Below, one piece after another: positions 1 through 8,611 of a stretch of 16,105 nt of DNA (the first letter of the stretch is position 1; every line of letters begins with the position of its first letter). Origin of the DNA: Casp-actino8 sp037147055 (GTDB lineage: Bacteria > Actinomycetota > Acidimicrobiia > Acidimicrobiales > Ilumatobacteraceae). Location of the stretch: the NCBI GenBank assembly GCA_037147055.1, contig JBAWVW010000039.1, forward strand, positions 1-16,105. The letters are read 5' to 3'. The position numbers and the translations under genes are program-made. Below the pieces are notes generated by a model that made no database searches, was not told the DNA's origin, and saw only the letters and a list, made by a program, of their open reading frames with translations.

Positions 1-1
1 T

Positions 2-1387
2 GGATACGACATGATTACTGACTCAGCAACGGCTGGCGACGGTGATGGTCGCGATTCAGACCCATCTGATGAGGGCGATTGGGTTGATGAATGCGACCAG
101 GATATTGATTTCTGTAGCAGTTGGCATGGTACACACGTGGCCGGAATCATCAATGCGTTAGGGAATAATTCTCTGGGCGTAATCGGCGTTGCACCTAATA
201 TCAAGGTGCAACATGTCCGAGTGCTGGGTCACGGTGGTGGCTCAGATTCGGATATCGTTTCTGGGATTATTTGGGCATCTGGCGGATCTGTAGGAGGCTT
301 GCCTTTAAATTCAACTCCTGCTCGGGTGATCAATCTTTCACTCGGTGGCGAAGGTGTCTGTAATGATTCTTACCAAACCGCGATCAATTTTGCAATCGCT
401 AGAGGAACAGTCGTGGTTGTTGCTGCTGGTAATGAAAACGTTGATGCATCGACGATGACGCCCGCTAATTGCGATGGTGTGATCGTCGTGGCTGCGAGCA
501 ATAGCGATGGAGAAAAGGCGTGGTTTTCTAACTATGGCCCAATGGTAGATATTGTTGCGCCAGGTGAAGCCATTAAATCTACGATGAATGACGGCCTGAG
601 AGGAGTTGACTCCCCGACATACGAATCAAAAAGCGGCACCAGTATGGCGGCACCGTACGTGGCTGGAATAGTGGCGCTGATGCTCTCCAAAAACCCTTCT
701 CTTACGCCTGCTGATGTTGAAGAGCGGATAAAAGACGAGAGTAATCAAACCTTCTTAGTTCAAGGTGATTGGGGAATCATCAACGCCGCACTATTGCTCG
801 GAGTTCCAGAAATTCCTCAACCTCCAGCAAATGTTGTAGCGAGTACCTCTGGCACGACAACAAGAACTGGAACTGTGACTTGGTCCGCGGCCGCCAGTGG
901 AAGCGTGGTAAAGACACATATCGCTCGGGCTTATCTCAGACCGAGTGGTGGTAGCCCCGTACGGTGGTGCAGCACGGCCACGCTCACCTGCGATTTATCC
1001 AACCTGGTCAAGGGCGCAACCTATTACTTGGATGTGATCTCAGGAAATACCGGTGGATTCAGCGCTCCGTCAGGGCCCCGCCTAGCAATCAACACCAAAG
1101 GCATCGTGGCAAATGTTGTTCCGTCGCTAGCGGTTGGAGCAAAAAAAGGGTCGCTTGAGGTCAGTTGGGGCAGTGGTCTTGATGACCCACTGATGGATTC
1201 GTATCTGATTCAGTACAGCACAGATTTATTGTCGTGGAAAAATGGGCCTGAGATTGACACTAGACATCACACGGGAGTCAGCGGCTTGGAGAGCGGAGTC
1301 AATTATCGCTTTCGAGTGGTGAGCAAGAAAGATTCGGGAAAGTTCATCAAGATTTCGCGCGAGAGCGCGCAGATGAAACCCAACTAG
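2..1387 (+). CDS. Subtilisin-family (S8) serine protease with two FnIII-like domains, 5' partial
   Basis: This is a secreted-type subtilase that enters from the left edge; the first whole codon is at base 2 and the true start and the catalytic Asp lie outside. Counting from the Met at base 11, the catalytic His is H39 in HGTHVAG, the oxyanion Asn is N141 in AAGNEN and the nucleophile is S211 in SGTSMAAP. An Asp-rich stretch near residues 9-30 resembles the insert after the Asp region in other secreted subtilases. Residues about 270-365 and 370-458 read as two fibronectin-III-like beta domains, with VTW/VSW and YRFRV-type strands, probably for substrate or cell-surface binding. There is no LPXTG sorting motif or C-terminal membrane segment, so the mature protein is probably released or loosely bound. 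It is convergent with the acyltransferase, only 5 bases away. The family assignment is secure; the substrate is unknown. Confidence 0.93.
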   Translation, partial: GYDMITDSATAGDGDGRDSDPSDEGDWVDECDQDIDFCSSWHGTHVAGIINALGNNSLGVIGVAPNIKVQHVRVLGHGGGSDSDIVSGIIWASGGSVGGLPLNSTPARVINLSLGGEGVCNDSYQTAINFAIARGTVVVVAAGNENVDASTMTPANCDGVIVVAASNSDGEKAWFSNYGPMVDIVAPGEAIKSTMNDGLRGVDSPTYESKSGTSMAAPYVAGIVALMLSKNPSLTPADVEERIKDESNQTFLVQGDWGIINAALLLGVPEIPQPPANVVASTSGTTTRTGTVTWSAAASGSVVKTHIARAYLRPSGGSPVRWCSTATLTCDLSNLVKGATYYLDVISGNTGGFSAPSGPRLAINTKGIVANVVPSLAVGAKKGSLEVSWGSGLDDPLMDSYLIQYSTDLLSWKNGPEIDTRHHTGVSGLESGVNYRFRVVSKKDSGKFIKISRESAQMKPN

Positions 1388-1392
1388 AGAAC

Positions 1393-3390
1393 TCAGCGAG
1401 CCGCTTGATTCACCAGTGGAATCAAAATATTTCCCAATAACTGTTCAAGCTGACCAGCGAATAAATCAGCAATGTGATGGGCATCGCGATAAACCAAAAG
1501 ATCTCCCACAATAGGGGGACAGATATCATTGAGACAGAACCAATCAGTGGGGTCAATCACGGAGACCCCTGTTTTGGTGGCAACACTTTCAATAGCTTGA
1601 GAAATTGTGGCCCATTTACTTAAACTTTCGGTCGTCGGCCCACATAATTGAATATTGTTTGGATGACTGCTCAAACAAGTTGGCACATCTTCAGGTGGAC
1701 GCGGTGTATCCAGAAGAATGATCGGTTCTGCCCCCACTGCACGAAGAGCCGAGATAGTGAGCGGGAGTTCTTCCGTCCACCATTGGGTACGAGAAATATT
1801 TGTATTGTCGGGCGAGGAACGAAAAAAATCTGAAATGATGACAACTTTTATATGTTCATCGCGAATAGCTCGAATAACATTTTCTCTCCAAGCATCGCAG
1901 GTTACCTTTGGATTTGCTCCGTGAAGTAACGGACATGTGCCCGCCGTCAGAGTTCTGAGTTGCCATGATTCGCTGCGTGCGATCTTTGCTAGCGGTACAA
2001 ACCATTGGGCGGCATGAGAGTTGCCGAAAAGTGCAACTCTGGTCGCAGATTTTGGATCTCCGAATACGCAGTTTTTCGGAAGTGTTGCTGTTTCAGGTGA
2101 TTGATTCAGGGTTATGTGGCACCCATTGCTATAAATTAGTGATCGGTCATCGGGTGCGGCAAGCAAGGAGGGTTTGATATTCATTGGCAAAACCTGATTC
2201 AGTATTGCCGCATCTAGGTAAGAAGTATCAGAAAAATTGGCCCGCTCAGCAACGTCGCTTCCGAGGGTAAATGTTGCGTGGCTGATTGCCAAGCCAGTAC
2301 CGATGGTCAGACCGATGCATACCAACCCGATGGCGAATGCTCGTTTGGCATGCTGGCGTATACGTATTGAGTTTCGTATCGGATTCTCGATGATTTGGTA
2401 GCCAATTTCTGAGAGGCAGAGGGCCAGTAGCACAGCGCCGACCATGGTCACCTTGTCGTCGTTTTGAAATGTGATTGCTAAGACAATCAGCGGCCAATGC
2501 CACAAGTAAATTGAATAGGAACGCGATCCAATCCATTGCGCAACGCCGTTATCAAGAATGATTCTTGAGCCAAACCAATTCCCTTGGCTCCATAGTAAGC
2601 CGACTGCTGCCAGTGTCGGTACGAGGGCTGCGATGCCTGGGAAGACTGTTGAAGAGTTGTAGGTATGCATCGCGTAAGCGATGGCGAGAAGACTCGTCCA
2701 AGCCACAGCAGTTGCCGCAAAGCGAGGAGGGATTGAAGTTTTACGAGTTGTCATCGCTAACAATGCACCGCAACACAATTGCCACGCTCGGGTGTGGAGT
2801 CCGTAATACGACCATGATGGATGCAGAGGAGTCTGTTTCCAACTGGCCCAGAGTGATACTGCGATGGCGGCAAGTGTGGCCACTAAAGCGATATGGCGCC
2901 AGTACTTTCTGGCCAGAACAAGAAGGATGAAAATGACTGTCGGCCAGACTAAATAAAACTGCTCCTCAACGGCGAGTGACCAAAAGTGTTGAATGGGTGA
3001 TGGTGGTAGTTCACTATTGAGATAATCGGCCCCCCGAGAAGCAAACACGATATTCGCCGAAAAAAGTCCAGCCGCCCAAATATCATCTCCGAGGTTATTG
3101 ATGCGCGTGGGTTCAAGAATGATGAGCCCGAGGAGTGCAGTCACCAGGAGAACGAAACTTGAAATCGGTAAAAGCCTTCTGACTCGCCTGGCATAAAACT
3201 GGCGAAGACTAATCGCTCCAGTTTTTTCAAACTCGTCTACTAGAAGCCGACTGATGAGGAAACCAGAGATGACTAAAAAGATGTCAACTCCGATGTATCC
3301 ACCTGATATCAGTGAGAAATCCATGTGGTAAAGAACCACTAGAACAACCGCAATCGCCCTGAGACCTTCTATGTCACTGCGAAACTTAAT
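1393..3390 (-). CDS. Membrane acyltransferase 3 with C-terminal SGNH domain (OafA/YrhL-like)
   Basis: This is an integral membrane O-acyltransferase that probably acetylates a cell-envelope polysaccharide. Counting from the GTG at 3339, residues 1-350 hold about ten hydrophobic helices with family motifs: LYH near the start, GVDIFLVISGFLI at 17-29, and WSLAVEEQFYLVWP at 120-133. The C-terminal part (about 430-640) is an SGNH hydrolase-like domain, with S441 in GNSHA and D619/H622 in RDAHH. Block I has Asn where Asp is usual (GNSH instead of GDSH). The conventional GTG start at 3339 would cut off the conserved first helix. In frame upstream the codons read KFRSDIEGLRAIAVVLV, a textbook family N-terminus, with ATT at 3388-3390 and 3391-3393 as the only candidate starts before a stop at 3400-3402. 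I therefore place the start near 3390; a one-base frameshift from the ATG at 3404-3406 is the alternative. The acceptor is unknown. Confidence 0.85.
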   Translation of the reverse strand: MKFRSDIEGLRAIAVVLVVLYHMDFSLISGGYIGVDIFLVISGFLISRLLVDEFEKTGAISLRQFYARRVRRLLPISSFVLLVTALLGLIILEPTRINNLGDDIWAAGLFSANIVFASRGADYLNSELPPSPIQHFWSLAVEEQFYLVWPTVIFILLVLARKYWRHIALVATLAAIAVSLWASWKQTPLHPSWSYYGLHTRAWQLCCGALLAMTTRKTSIPPRFAATAVAWTSLLAIAYAMHTYNSSTVFPGIAALVPTLAAVGLLWSQGNWFGSRIILDNGVAQWIGSRSYSIYLWHWPLIVLAITFQNDDKVTMVGAVLLALCLSEIGYQIIENPIRNSIRIRQHAKRAFAIGLVCIGLTIGTGLAISHATFTLGSDVAERANFSDTSYLDAAILNQVLPMNIKPSLLAAPDDRSLIYSNGCHITLNQSPETATLPKNCVFGDPKSATRVALFGNSHAAQWFVPLAKIARSESWQLRTLTAGTCPLLHGANPKVTCDAWRENVIRAIRDEHIKVVIISDFFRSSPDNTNISRTQWWTEELPLTISALRAVGAEPIILLDTPRPPEDVPTCLSSHPNNIQLCGPTTESLSKWATISQAIESVATKTGVSVIDPTDWFCLNDICPPIVGDLLVYRDAHHIADLFAGQLEQLLGNILIPLVNQAAR

Positions 3391-3529
3391 AATGAGACTT
3401 TAGCATTATCGGGCCTGAACTTGAAGTGAGATATCAGCAGTGACGCTGGTTGATCTCTATTGACTCCAGTTTGATTTTCACCTCTATCTCACACCTCCAC
3501 CCCATACTGAGAAGGTCTGATGAGCATCT

Positions 3530-3535
3530 AAGGAG
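3530..3535 (+). promoter_or_regulatory. Shine-Dalgarno AAGGAG deciding the zinc-ribbon start
   Basis: A near-consensus AAGGAG is followed after four bases by ATG at 3540. This favours the 62-residue protein over the longer TTG-started version. Confidence 0.65.
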
Positions 3536-3539
3536 ATGT

Positions 3540-3728
3540 ATGAATACTAGAAGCGGGTTATGTAATAGCTGTGGGGTCTACATAGGCACTGAAAATTGGT
3601 CGTCCTGTCCAAATTGTGGTGACGAAAATTGCGGGGACAAAGTCGATAGCGGATACGACGAAAATGATGAAGATGACGAAAATGATGAAGATGACGATCA
3701 GGACGCCGATGAGGACGAACAATTTTAA
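3540..3728 (+). CDS. Small zinc-ribbon protein with acidic repeat tail, 62 aa
   Basis: This is a short hypothetical protein. Cysteines C8 and C11 (CNSC) and C23 and C26 (CPNC), plus C31, form a CxxC-x11-CxxC zinc-ribbon pattern. Residues 40-62 are almost all Asp, Glu and Asn and include two exact copies of DENDED. The start is set at ATG 3540 because AAGGAG lies at 3530-3535, four bases before it; a longer TTG-started reading from 3450 lacks such support. It ends 18 bases before the rRNA methyltransferase gene and may be cotranscribed with it. The acidic tail could mimic nucleic acid or bind basic ribosomal surfaces or metals, but that is inference; I recognise no named family. The antisense strand of the tail also reads as an open hydrophobic frame, which I judge an artefact. 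Confidence 0.72.
   Translation: MNTRSGLCNSCGVYIGTENWSSCPNCGDENCGDKVDSGYDENDEDDENDEDDDQDADEDEQF
3657..3692 (+). repeat. Two exact tandem 18-bp repeats in the acidic tail
   Basis: The unit gacgaaaatgatgaagat occurs twice back to back (3657-3674 and 3675-3692), and a third partial copy begins with gacga. Each unit encodes DENDED. The copies are identical at DNA level, so the duplication is recent or is kept by slippage. Copy number may vary between strains without changing the reading frame. Confidence 0.92.
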
Positions 3729-3746
3729 CAAGATACCGTTGAGGCT

Positions 3747-5024
3747 GTGTCTGCATCTGAACTCCGTCAACCAGGTTGCGTGAGTATTGAGTCATTGCCT
3801 CAACCCTCTGATGCTCGTATAGCGGTGCGTGTCAGCCGGCCTGGCCTGCGAGCGATTCGTTCGGGTAGTCCATGGTTATTCGATCAAGCAGTCGAGTCAC
3901 ATAAGCCAAATGGTTCAATGGGGGACCTGGCAGTTATTTTTGATGAGCAACGTCGATTTGCTGCCATTGGTTTGTGGGATCCTGAGTCACCGATTCGCGT
4001 CAAAGTGTTACATGTTGGCAAACCTGTAAACATTGATGCTTCTTGGTGGCAGGAGAAAATGACACATGCTCTTGATCTCCGCCGGGAGTTGTTGAGTGAC
4101 GGATCAACGACCGGATTTCGTTGGGTGCATGGCGAAAATGATGGTCTTGCTGGTTTGATCGTTGATCAATATTCCTCAACTGTGGTGATCAAGATATACA
4201 CCGGGGCATGGTTCGTGCACCTCGCGGCCATCATCCAGGCGATCGTTGAGATTGCTGCGGTGGATCGGATTGTGATTCGTTTCTCGCGATTAGTGCGCGA
4301 CGGCGAAACCTTTGGTCTTGTTGATGGTGACACTTTGTACGGTGAAGCACCGACAGGTCCAGTGATGTTCTTAGAGAACGGACTCACTCTCGAAGCTGAT
4401 GTTGTTCTCGGTCACAAGACTGGCCACTTTTTGGATCAGCGTGATAACCGAGCGATCATCGGCAACCTTGCAAGTGGATGCAGCGTGCTGGACGTTTTTT
4501 CAAGTACTGGGGGATTCACTTTGGCCGCCGCTGCAGGGGGAGCGAAATCGGTGCACATGGTTGATGTCAGTGCTCCTGCCTTGGCAACAGCGCACCGCAA
4601 TCTGGCACACAATTATGCGATCGCATCAATACCAAAGTGCCAGGTCACTGACATCCGAGGTGATGCTTTTGCCGCCCTTGAGGACATGGTTGAGCAAAAA
4701 CGTACCTTCGACATTGTGATTCTTGATCCACCATCATTTGCTCAAAATCAAGCTTCGGTCATTCGTGCGCTCAGTTCTTATGAACGGTTGGCGAAACTTG
4801 GTATGCGTTTAACTGCCCCAGGTGGAACCCTTTTGCAGGCTTCGTGTTCAAGCCGAGTGACGATTGAGGAACTTGCTGATGCGGCGTATTTGGCGGCCCG
4901 CAGTGTGCACGTTGATATCGACGAGTTCAGACGCACCGAACACGCCGTGGACCATCCCATTGGATTCGAATTCGGTGCTTACCTGAAGGCGATTTATTAC
5001 AAAGTCACCCCTTATGGGGCCTAA
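3747..5024 (+). CDS. RlmI-like class I SAM-dependent rRNA cytosine methyltransferase (PUA domain plus methyltransferase)
   Basis: It probably makes 5-methylcytosine in 23S rRNA, as E. coli RlmI does at C1962. Residues 25-90 form a PUA-like RNA-binding domain (RIAVRV, HPW-like SPWLFDQA). Residues 222-235 carry the family signature GHKTGHFLDQRDNR. Residues 248-260 are the SAM-binding motif I (VLDVFSSTGGFTL), 327-331 are DPPSF, and C367 in SCSS is the expected catalytic Cys region. At 425 residues the length is a little above the family norm of about 400, because of about 25 poorly conserved N-terminal residues. The GTG at 3747 has GAGG only two bases away; the in-frame GTG at 3780, with AGG about five bases upstream, is an alternative start. 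The gene lies just behind the zinc-ribbon gene and ahead of oleA on the same strand. The exact target base is inferred. Confidence 0.9.
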   Translation: MSASELRQPGCVSIESLPQPSDARIAVRVSRPGLRAIRSGSPWLFDQAVESHKPNGSMGDLAVIFDEQRRFAAIGLWDPESPIRVKVLHVGKPVNIDASWWQEKMTHALDLRRELLSDGSTTGFRWVHGENDGLAGLIVDQYSSTVVIKIYTGAWFVHLAAIIQAIVEIAAVDRIVIRFSRLVRDGETFGLVDGDTLYGEAPTGPVMFLENGLTLEADVVLGHKTGHFLDQRDNRAIIGNLASGCSVLDVFSSTGGFTLAAAAGGAKSVHMVDVSAPALATAHRNLAHNYAIASIPKCQVTDIRGDAFAALEDMVEQKRTFDIVILDPPSFAQNQASVIRALSSYERLAKLGMRLTAPGGTLLQASCSSRVTIEELADAAYLAARSVHVDIDEFRRTEHAVDHPIGFEFGAYLKAIYYKVTPYGA

Positions 5025-5033
5025 TTAGTCCCC
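5016..5033 (+). terminator. Possible weak terminator hairpin after the methyltransferase gene
   Basis: GGGG (5016-5019) and CCCC (5030-5033) flank CTAATTAG, giving an 18-base inverted repeat with one mismatch that spans the stop codon. GGGG can instead pair with CCCC at 5008-5011. No clear T-run follows. A further small palindrome GCCGAATCGGC (5042-5052) precedes ATATTTT. Any of these may reduce readthrough into oleA, but none is a strong intrinsic terminator. Confidence 0.25.
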
Positions 5034-5083
5034 TTCTGCTGAGCCGAATCGGCATATTTTCACTATCCTGAAGTAGACCAAGT

Positions 5084-5090
5084 GGGAAGG
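5084..5090 (+). promoter_or_regulatory. Shine-Dalgarno GGGAAGG deciding the oleA start
   Basis: GGGAAGG ends six bases before ATG 5097. The upstream in-frame GTG at 5082 overlaps this site and so cannot use it, which supports the ATG as the start. Confidence 0.6.
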
Positions 5091-5096
5091 CTGGGC

Positions 5097-6122
5097 ATGA
5101 GTGGAAATTCGGTGTTCCGGCACCAAAACAGTGGAATTTTGAGCATCGCCGCTATTGAGGCCCCGCGTGTCGTCACCTCTGACTGGATTGATGAGCAGTT
5201 AGCCGAGACCTATCTGCGTAATGGCCTGCGTCCAGGGTTGCTGGCTGGTCTTGCAGGCATTGAGGAACGCCGTTGGTGGGATGACAGTGTCTCTTTCACC
5301 GATGCTGCAGCGATGGCGGGACGCGCCGCCATTGAAAAGGCGGGGATTGATCCAGCACAGATTGGCATCTTGATATCAACCTCGGTGTGCAAAGAAAATC
5401 TTGAGCCCTCAGTGGCATGTGCGGTGCACGACCAGTTGCAGTTGTCGACTTCATGTTTGAACTTTGACATCTCTAATGCTTGTCTCGGTTTCATCAATGC
5501 CATGCATCTGGCGGCCACGATGCTTGATGTAGGAACTGTTGAGTACGCCTTAATCGTTGATGGTGAGGGCAGTCGTTACACCCAAGAGACAACTCTTGAG
5601 CGCCTAAAAAGTCCCACCTCATCTGCGGGCGATGTGTTTTCTGAGTTTGCCTCGTTAACTCTTGGATCAGGTGCTGCGGCCATGGTGATGGCCCGTTCAG
5701 ATCGCCATAGCGATGTACATCGCCTCATCGGTGGTGTGGGTCGTGCGGGTACTGAACACAACTCATTATGTGTCGGAACATTGGATCGTATGACGACCGA
5801 TACGCACGGGCTTTTGGTGGCAGGACTCGATTTAGCTGCAGCCGCTTGGAAAGCGTCTGCAGAGAGTTTTGATTGGTCTGATGGTCTTGATTGGTACATC
5901 ATTCATCAGGTCAGCAAAGTTCATACCACCATGATTTGTGATCGGCTCGGGATCAACCCAGCAAAAGTTCCGTTGACTTTCCCGCGTTACGGCAATGTGG
6001 GTCCAGCAGCGATCCCGATCACTTTGGCGAGTGTGCAAGATCAAATTCAACCCGGTCAACGGGTGTTATGCCTCGGAATCGGTTCGGGACTCAACACCAG
6101 TTTCTCGGAAATTCTCTGGTGA
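5097..6122 (+). CDS. oleA: OleA, acyl-CoA head-to-head condensing thiolase-fold enzyme
   Basis: OleA joins two long-chain acyl-CoAs by a non-decarboxylative Claisen condensation to a 2-alkyl-3-keto acid, the first step of long-chain olefin synthesis. Numbered from the alternative GTG at 5082 (subtract 5 for the ATG used here), the nucleophile is C134 in SNACLGF, with H275 in IIHQVS and N305 in YGNVGPAA. E108 in NLEPS lies 26 residues before the Cys, the same spacing as Glu117 to Cys143 in Xanthomonas OleA, where this Glu is specific to the OleA reaction. The His and Asn spacings differ from Xanthomonas by one residue, so the whole active site is kept. The length of 341 residues matches about 338 in Xanthomonas. 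The ATG at 5097 has GGGAAGG six bases upstream. The stop overlaps the GTG start of oleBC. No clear promoter was found; TATCCT at 5064-5069 could be a -10 box. Confidence 0.96.
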   Translation: MSGNSVFRHQNSGILSIAAIEAPRVVTSDWIDEQLAETYLRNGLRPGLLAGLAGIEERRWWDDSVSFTDAAAMAGRAAIEKAGIDPAQIGILISTSVCKENLEPSVACAVHDQLQLSTSCLNFDISNACLGFINAMHLAATMLDVGTVEYALIVDGEGSRYTQETTLERLKSPTSSAGDVFSEFASLTLGSGAAAMVMARSDRHSDVHRLIGGVGRAGTEHNSLCVGTLDRMTTDTHGLLVAGLDLAAAAWKASAESFDWSDGLDWYIIHQVSKVHTTMICDRLGINPAKVPLTFPRYGNVGPAAIPITLASVQDQIQPGQRVLCLGIGSGLNTSFSEILW

Positions 6123-8611
6123 CAATGAGCGTTCCGTCCGCCGCGCAATTGGGCGAGTTCGGTGTCGACCCATCGTGGTCAAAGTTCGTAGATGTGCCCA
6201 GTCATTCAGGTGGGACTCATCGTTGGCACATACTTGAGCGGCCAGGAATGGGTGCCGATGCACCGACCATCTTGTGCATTCACGGAAATCCAACATGGTC
6301 TTTTTTGTGGTCGCGTTTGATGAGCGAAATCAGTCCATCCTTTCGGGTGCTTGCTCCGGACCAATTATCAATGGGGTTTTCTGATCACATTGGATCGCGT
6401 CCCTATCGTGATCGCGTTGGCGACATTCATGATCTTGTGACGGCTCTCGATATCCACGGACCGTTGTGGATCGTTGCCCAAGATTGGGGTGGGGCGATTG
6501 CTATGGGTTACGCCACCAGTCATCGTGCTCAAGTAGCCGGACTTATGTTGTCCAATACTGGTATCGCAATCCCCGCGGGTCGCAAAGCCCCACGACTCAT
6601 TCGTATGTCGGCAACCAGTGGTTTACATCGTTTGATCACCCGCACGACTTCTCTATTTGTACGGGGGACTGGGTATCTGCCCGGAAGTGGATTGACAAAG
6701 CAGCAGCGACGGGCATTGGTCGCTCCGTATCTTGCGCAAGATCGACGAATCGGTGTGGCTGGTTTTGTGGCTGATGTGCCCTTTGATGAGCGGCATCCTT
6801 CATCCTCTGATCTAGCCAGTGTTGCTGCGGAGTTACAAGACTTGACTATCCCAGTGCGGTTGTACTGGGGCTCAAAAGACCCAGTATTTAATGATGATTT
6901 TGCCGATGACCTGATGAGCCGCTTTTCTGATGTGGAGATTCATCGGATACCTCGTGCAGGTCATTTAGCGGTCCTGGAAACCTCATTGGCCCCCTTTGTT
7001 GAATCGGTTGTGCGCAATTCTGCGCAGGCAATAAGTACTCCATCAGATGACGATCAGGCGTGCGAGACACTGTGGGCGCGGATTGATTCGTCAACGCGCC
7101 CAGATGTTTTAGCTATCAGTGATGCGGCAGCAAAAACATCAGTCACTTTTTCTGAGTTTGAATCTCGAGTGGCCTCCTTCGCTCAGTCATTGAGTGATCA
7201 AGGAGTCAAGTTGGGCGATCGGGTAGCGGTTTTGGTGCCACCAAGTATTGACTTGATTGCAGTTGTGTATGCGTGTTGGCGTGTTGGTGCAATCACTGTG
7301 ATTGCCGATCGAGGTTTGGGGATTGAGGGACTTGGTGCTGCGGTTCGTTCAGCACGAGTACAACATGTTGTTGGTCCTCGAGAGGCAGTGACCGCCGCCC
7401 GTGTTTTGCGATGGGCTCCCCGCTCACAGAAAATTTCCGTGGCCTCACTACGCGCAGGTCGCACGATCAGTTCGCTGGCGCGGATCATGGTTCCTGCACC
7501 GACTGCTGATGATTTAGCGGCGGTGTTGTTCACTTCGGGTGCGACTGGCCCAGCCAAAGGGGTGCGTTATACACACCGCCAACTTGGTGCTCAGCGTGAT
7601 GCCTTGCAAAAAACATATGAGATCACAGCCGATGATCGTTTCGTCGCAGCCTTCGCGCCCTTCGCTTTATTTGGTCCTGCCTTAGGGATCACAACTGGTC
7701 TTGCTGATATGGATGTCACCTCACCCAGCACTTTGACTGCTGAGGCTTTGAATCAGGCATGTCAGTTGATTGATGCGACGATGGTTTTCGCTTCACCCGC
7801 GGCGTTAGCAAACGTTGTGCGAACTGCTGGTGGTTCGTTGCCCGCAGTGTCGAAATCTCGTTTGGTGATGTCGGCTGGTGCGCCTGTGCCGTTGGAGACT
7901 TTGCAGAAGATGCAAGCCTTATGTCCCCATGCCGAATTGCACACGCCATACGGGATGACCGAAATCCTTCCGGTCGCTGATCTTTCACTGGCTGAGAGGA
8001 CGCTTGCTGGAAGTGGTAGGGGTGTGTGCGTCGGACGTGCCGTTGAGGGTTGCGAAATCATGATCGCCGCCGCTGACACTCTCGGAGACCTCGTCCCCTT
8101 AGATGTCGGAACAACTGGTGAGGTCGTCGTGTGTGCTGCTTGGATGTCGTCGGGATATGACCGCTTGTGGCAGACACAGATTGCAGCCCGCCCTTTCTTG
8201 AACTCCCAAACCTGGCATCGCACCGGTGATGTCGGACATCTTGACATTGTGGGAAACCTATGGATTGAGGGGCGTTTAGTACACGTCATGCATACCGCTT
8301 CGGGTCAAGTCACAGCCGTGCCACTCGAAATCTCTTGTGAAGCAGTTCGCGGTGTGGTTCGTGCCGCGGCTGTCGGTATTGGACCTCTTGGGACCCAACA
8401 AGTGGTGATCGTCGTTGAAGTTGATCATGCTTCAGAGGGTCCTGCAGGAACACTTCTCACACAGCAGATTCGTCAGGCAGTTGCCCCGCAGACAGTGGCA
8501 GCGGTGTGGGTTGTGAAAAAACTTCCAGTTGATATTCGACACAACTCAAAAATTGATCGGACTGCGCTTGGTCTCATGATGCAAGACAAACTTTCTGGAT
8601 CATGGCGATGA
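6119..8611 (+). CDS. oleBC: OleBC fusion: beta-lactone decarboxylase (OleB) plus beta-lactone synthetase (OleC)
   Basis: One 830-residue polypeptide carries the last two steps of olefin synthesis. Residues about 1-305 are an alpha/beta hydrolase of the haloalkane-dehalogenase type: HGNPTW at 55-60 (oxyanion region), nucleophile D122 in QDWGG and H282 in AGHLAV. In the OleB family this unit removes CO2 from a beta-lactone to give the cis-alkene. Residues about 310-830 are an acyl-CoA-synthetase-superfamily (ANL) unit: FTSGATGPAKGV at 471-482, YGMTE at 611-615, RTGD at 701-704 and K811 in HNSKID. OleC uses ATP to close the beta-hydroxy acid to the beta-lactone. OleB and OleC are separate in Xanthomonas; fused forms are known in Actinobacteria such as Micrococcus luteus. 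The GTG at 6119 overlaps the oleA stop by four bases with GGAA eight bases upstream; ATG 6125 is the alternative. The stop overlaps oleD. Confidence 0.95.
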   Translation: MTMSVPSAAQLGEFGVDPSWSKFVDVPSHSGGTHRWHILERPGMGADAPTILCIHGNPTWSFLWSRLMSEISPSFRVLAPDQLSMGFSDHIGSRPYRDRVGDIHDLVTALDIHGPLWIVAQDWGGAIAMGYATSHRAQVAGLMLSNTGIAIPAGRKAPRLIRMSATSGLHRLITRTTSLFVRGTGYLPGSGLTKQQRRALVAPYLAQDRRIGVAGFVADVPFDERHPSSSDLASVAAELQDLTIPVRLYWGSKDPVFNDDFADDLMSRFSDVEIHRIPRAGHLAVLETSLAPFVESVVRNSAQAISTPSDDDQACETLWARIDSSTRPDVLAISDAAAKTSVTFSEFESRVASFAQSLSDQGVKLGDRVAVLVPPSIDLIAVVYACWRVGAITVIADRGLGIEGLGAAVRSARVQHVVGPREAVTAARVLRWAPRSQKISVASLRAGRTISSLARIMVPAPTADDLAAVLFTSGATGPAKGVRYTHRQLGAQRDALQKTYEITADDRFVAAFAPFALFGPALGITTGLADMDVTSPSTLTAEALNQACQLIDATMVFASPAALANVVRTAGGSLPAVSKSRLVMSAGAPVPLETLQKMQALCPHAELHTPYGMTEILPVADLSLAERTLAGSGRGVCVGRAVEGCEIMIAAADTLGDLVPLDVGTTGEVVVCAAWMSSGYDRLWQTQIAARPFLNSQTWHRTGDVGHLDIVGNLWIEGRLVHVMHTASGQVTAVPLEISCEAVRGVVRAAAVGIGPLGTQQVVIVVEVDHASEGPAGTLLTQQIRQAVAPQTVAAVWVVKKLPVDIRHNSKIDRTALGLMMQDKLSGSWR

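Noticed and set aside
1357..1368. GCGC-GAGA-GCGC hairpin near the end of the protease gene as a terminator
   Set aside because: It lies inside the coding region, has a 4-bp stem and no T-run after it.
3460..3490. TTGACT with TATCTC as a promoter for the zinc-ribbon gene
   Set aside because: The -35 match is good but the -10 is poor and spacing is 19 bases; not strong enough to annotate.
3558..3770. Minus-strand 70-residue frame with a strongly hydrophobic middle, like a membrane peptide
   Set aside because: It is the antisense of the GAT/GAA-rich acidic tail, which necessarily reads as Ile/Phe/Val codons. The plus strand has a good ribosome site and Cys pairs.
7762..8289. 175-residue minus-strand frame inside oleBC
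   Set aside because: It lies wholly within the well-supported ANL domain and its product shows no recognisable domain; a shadow frame.
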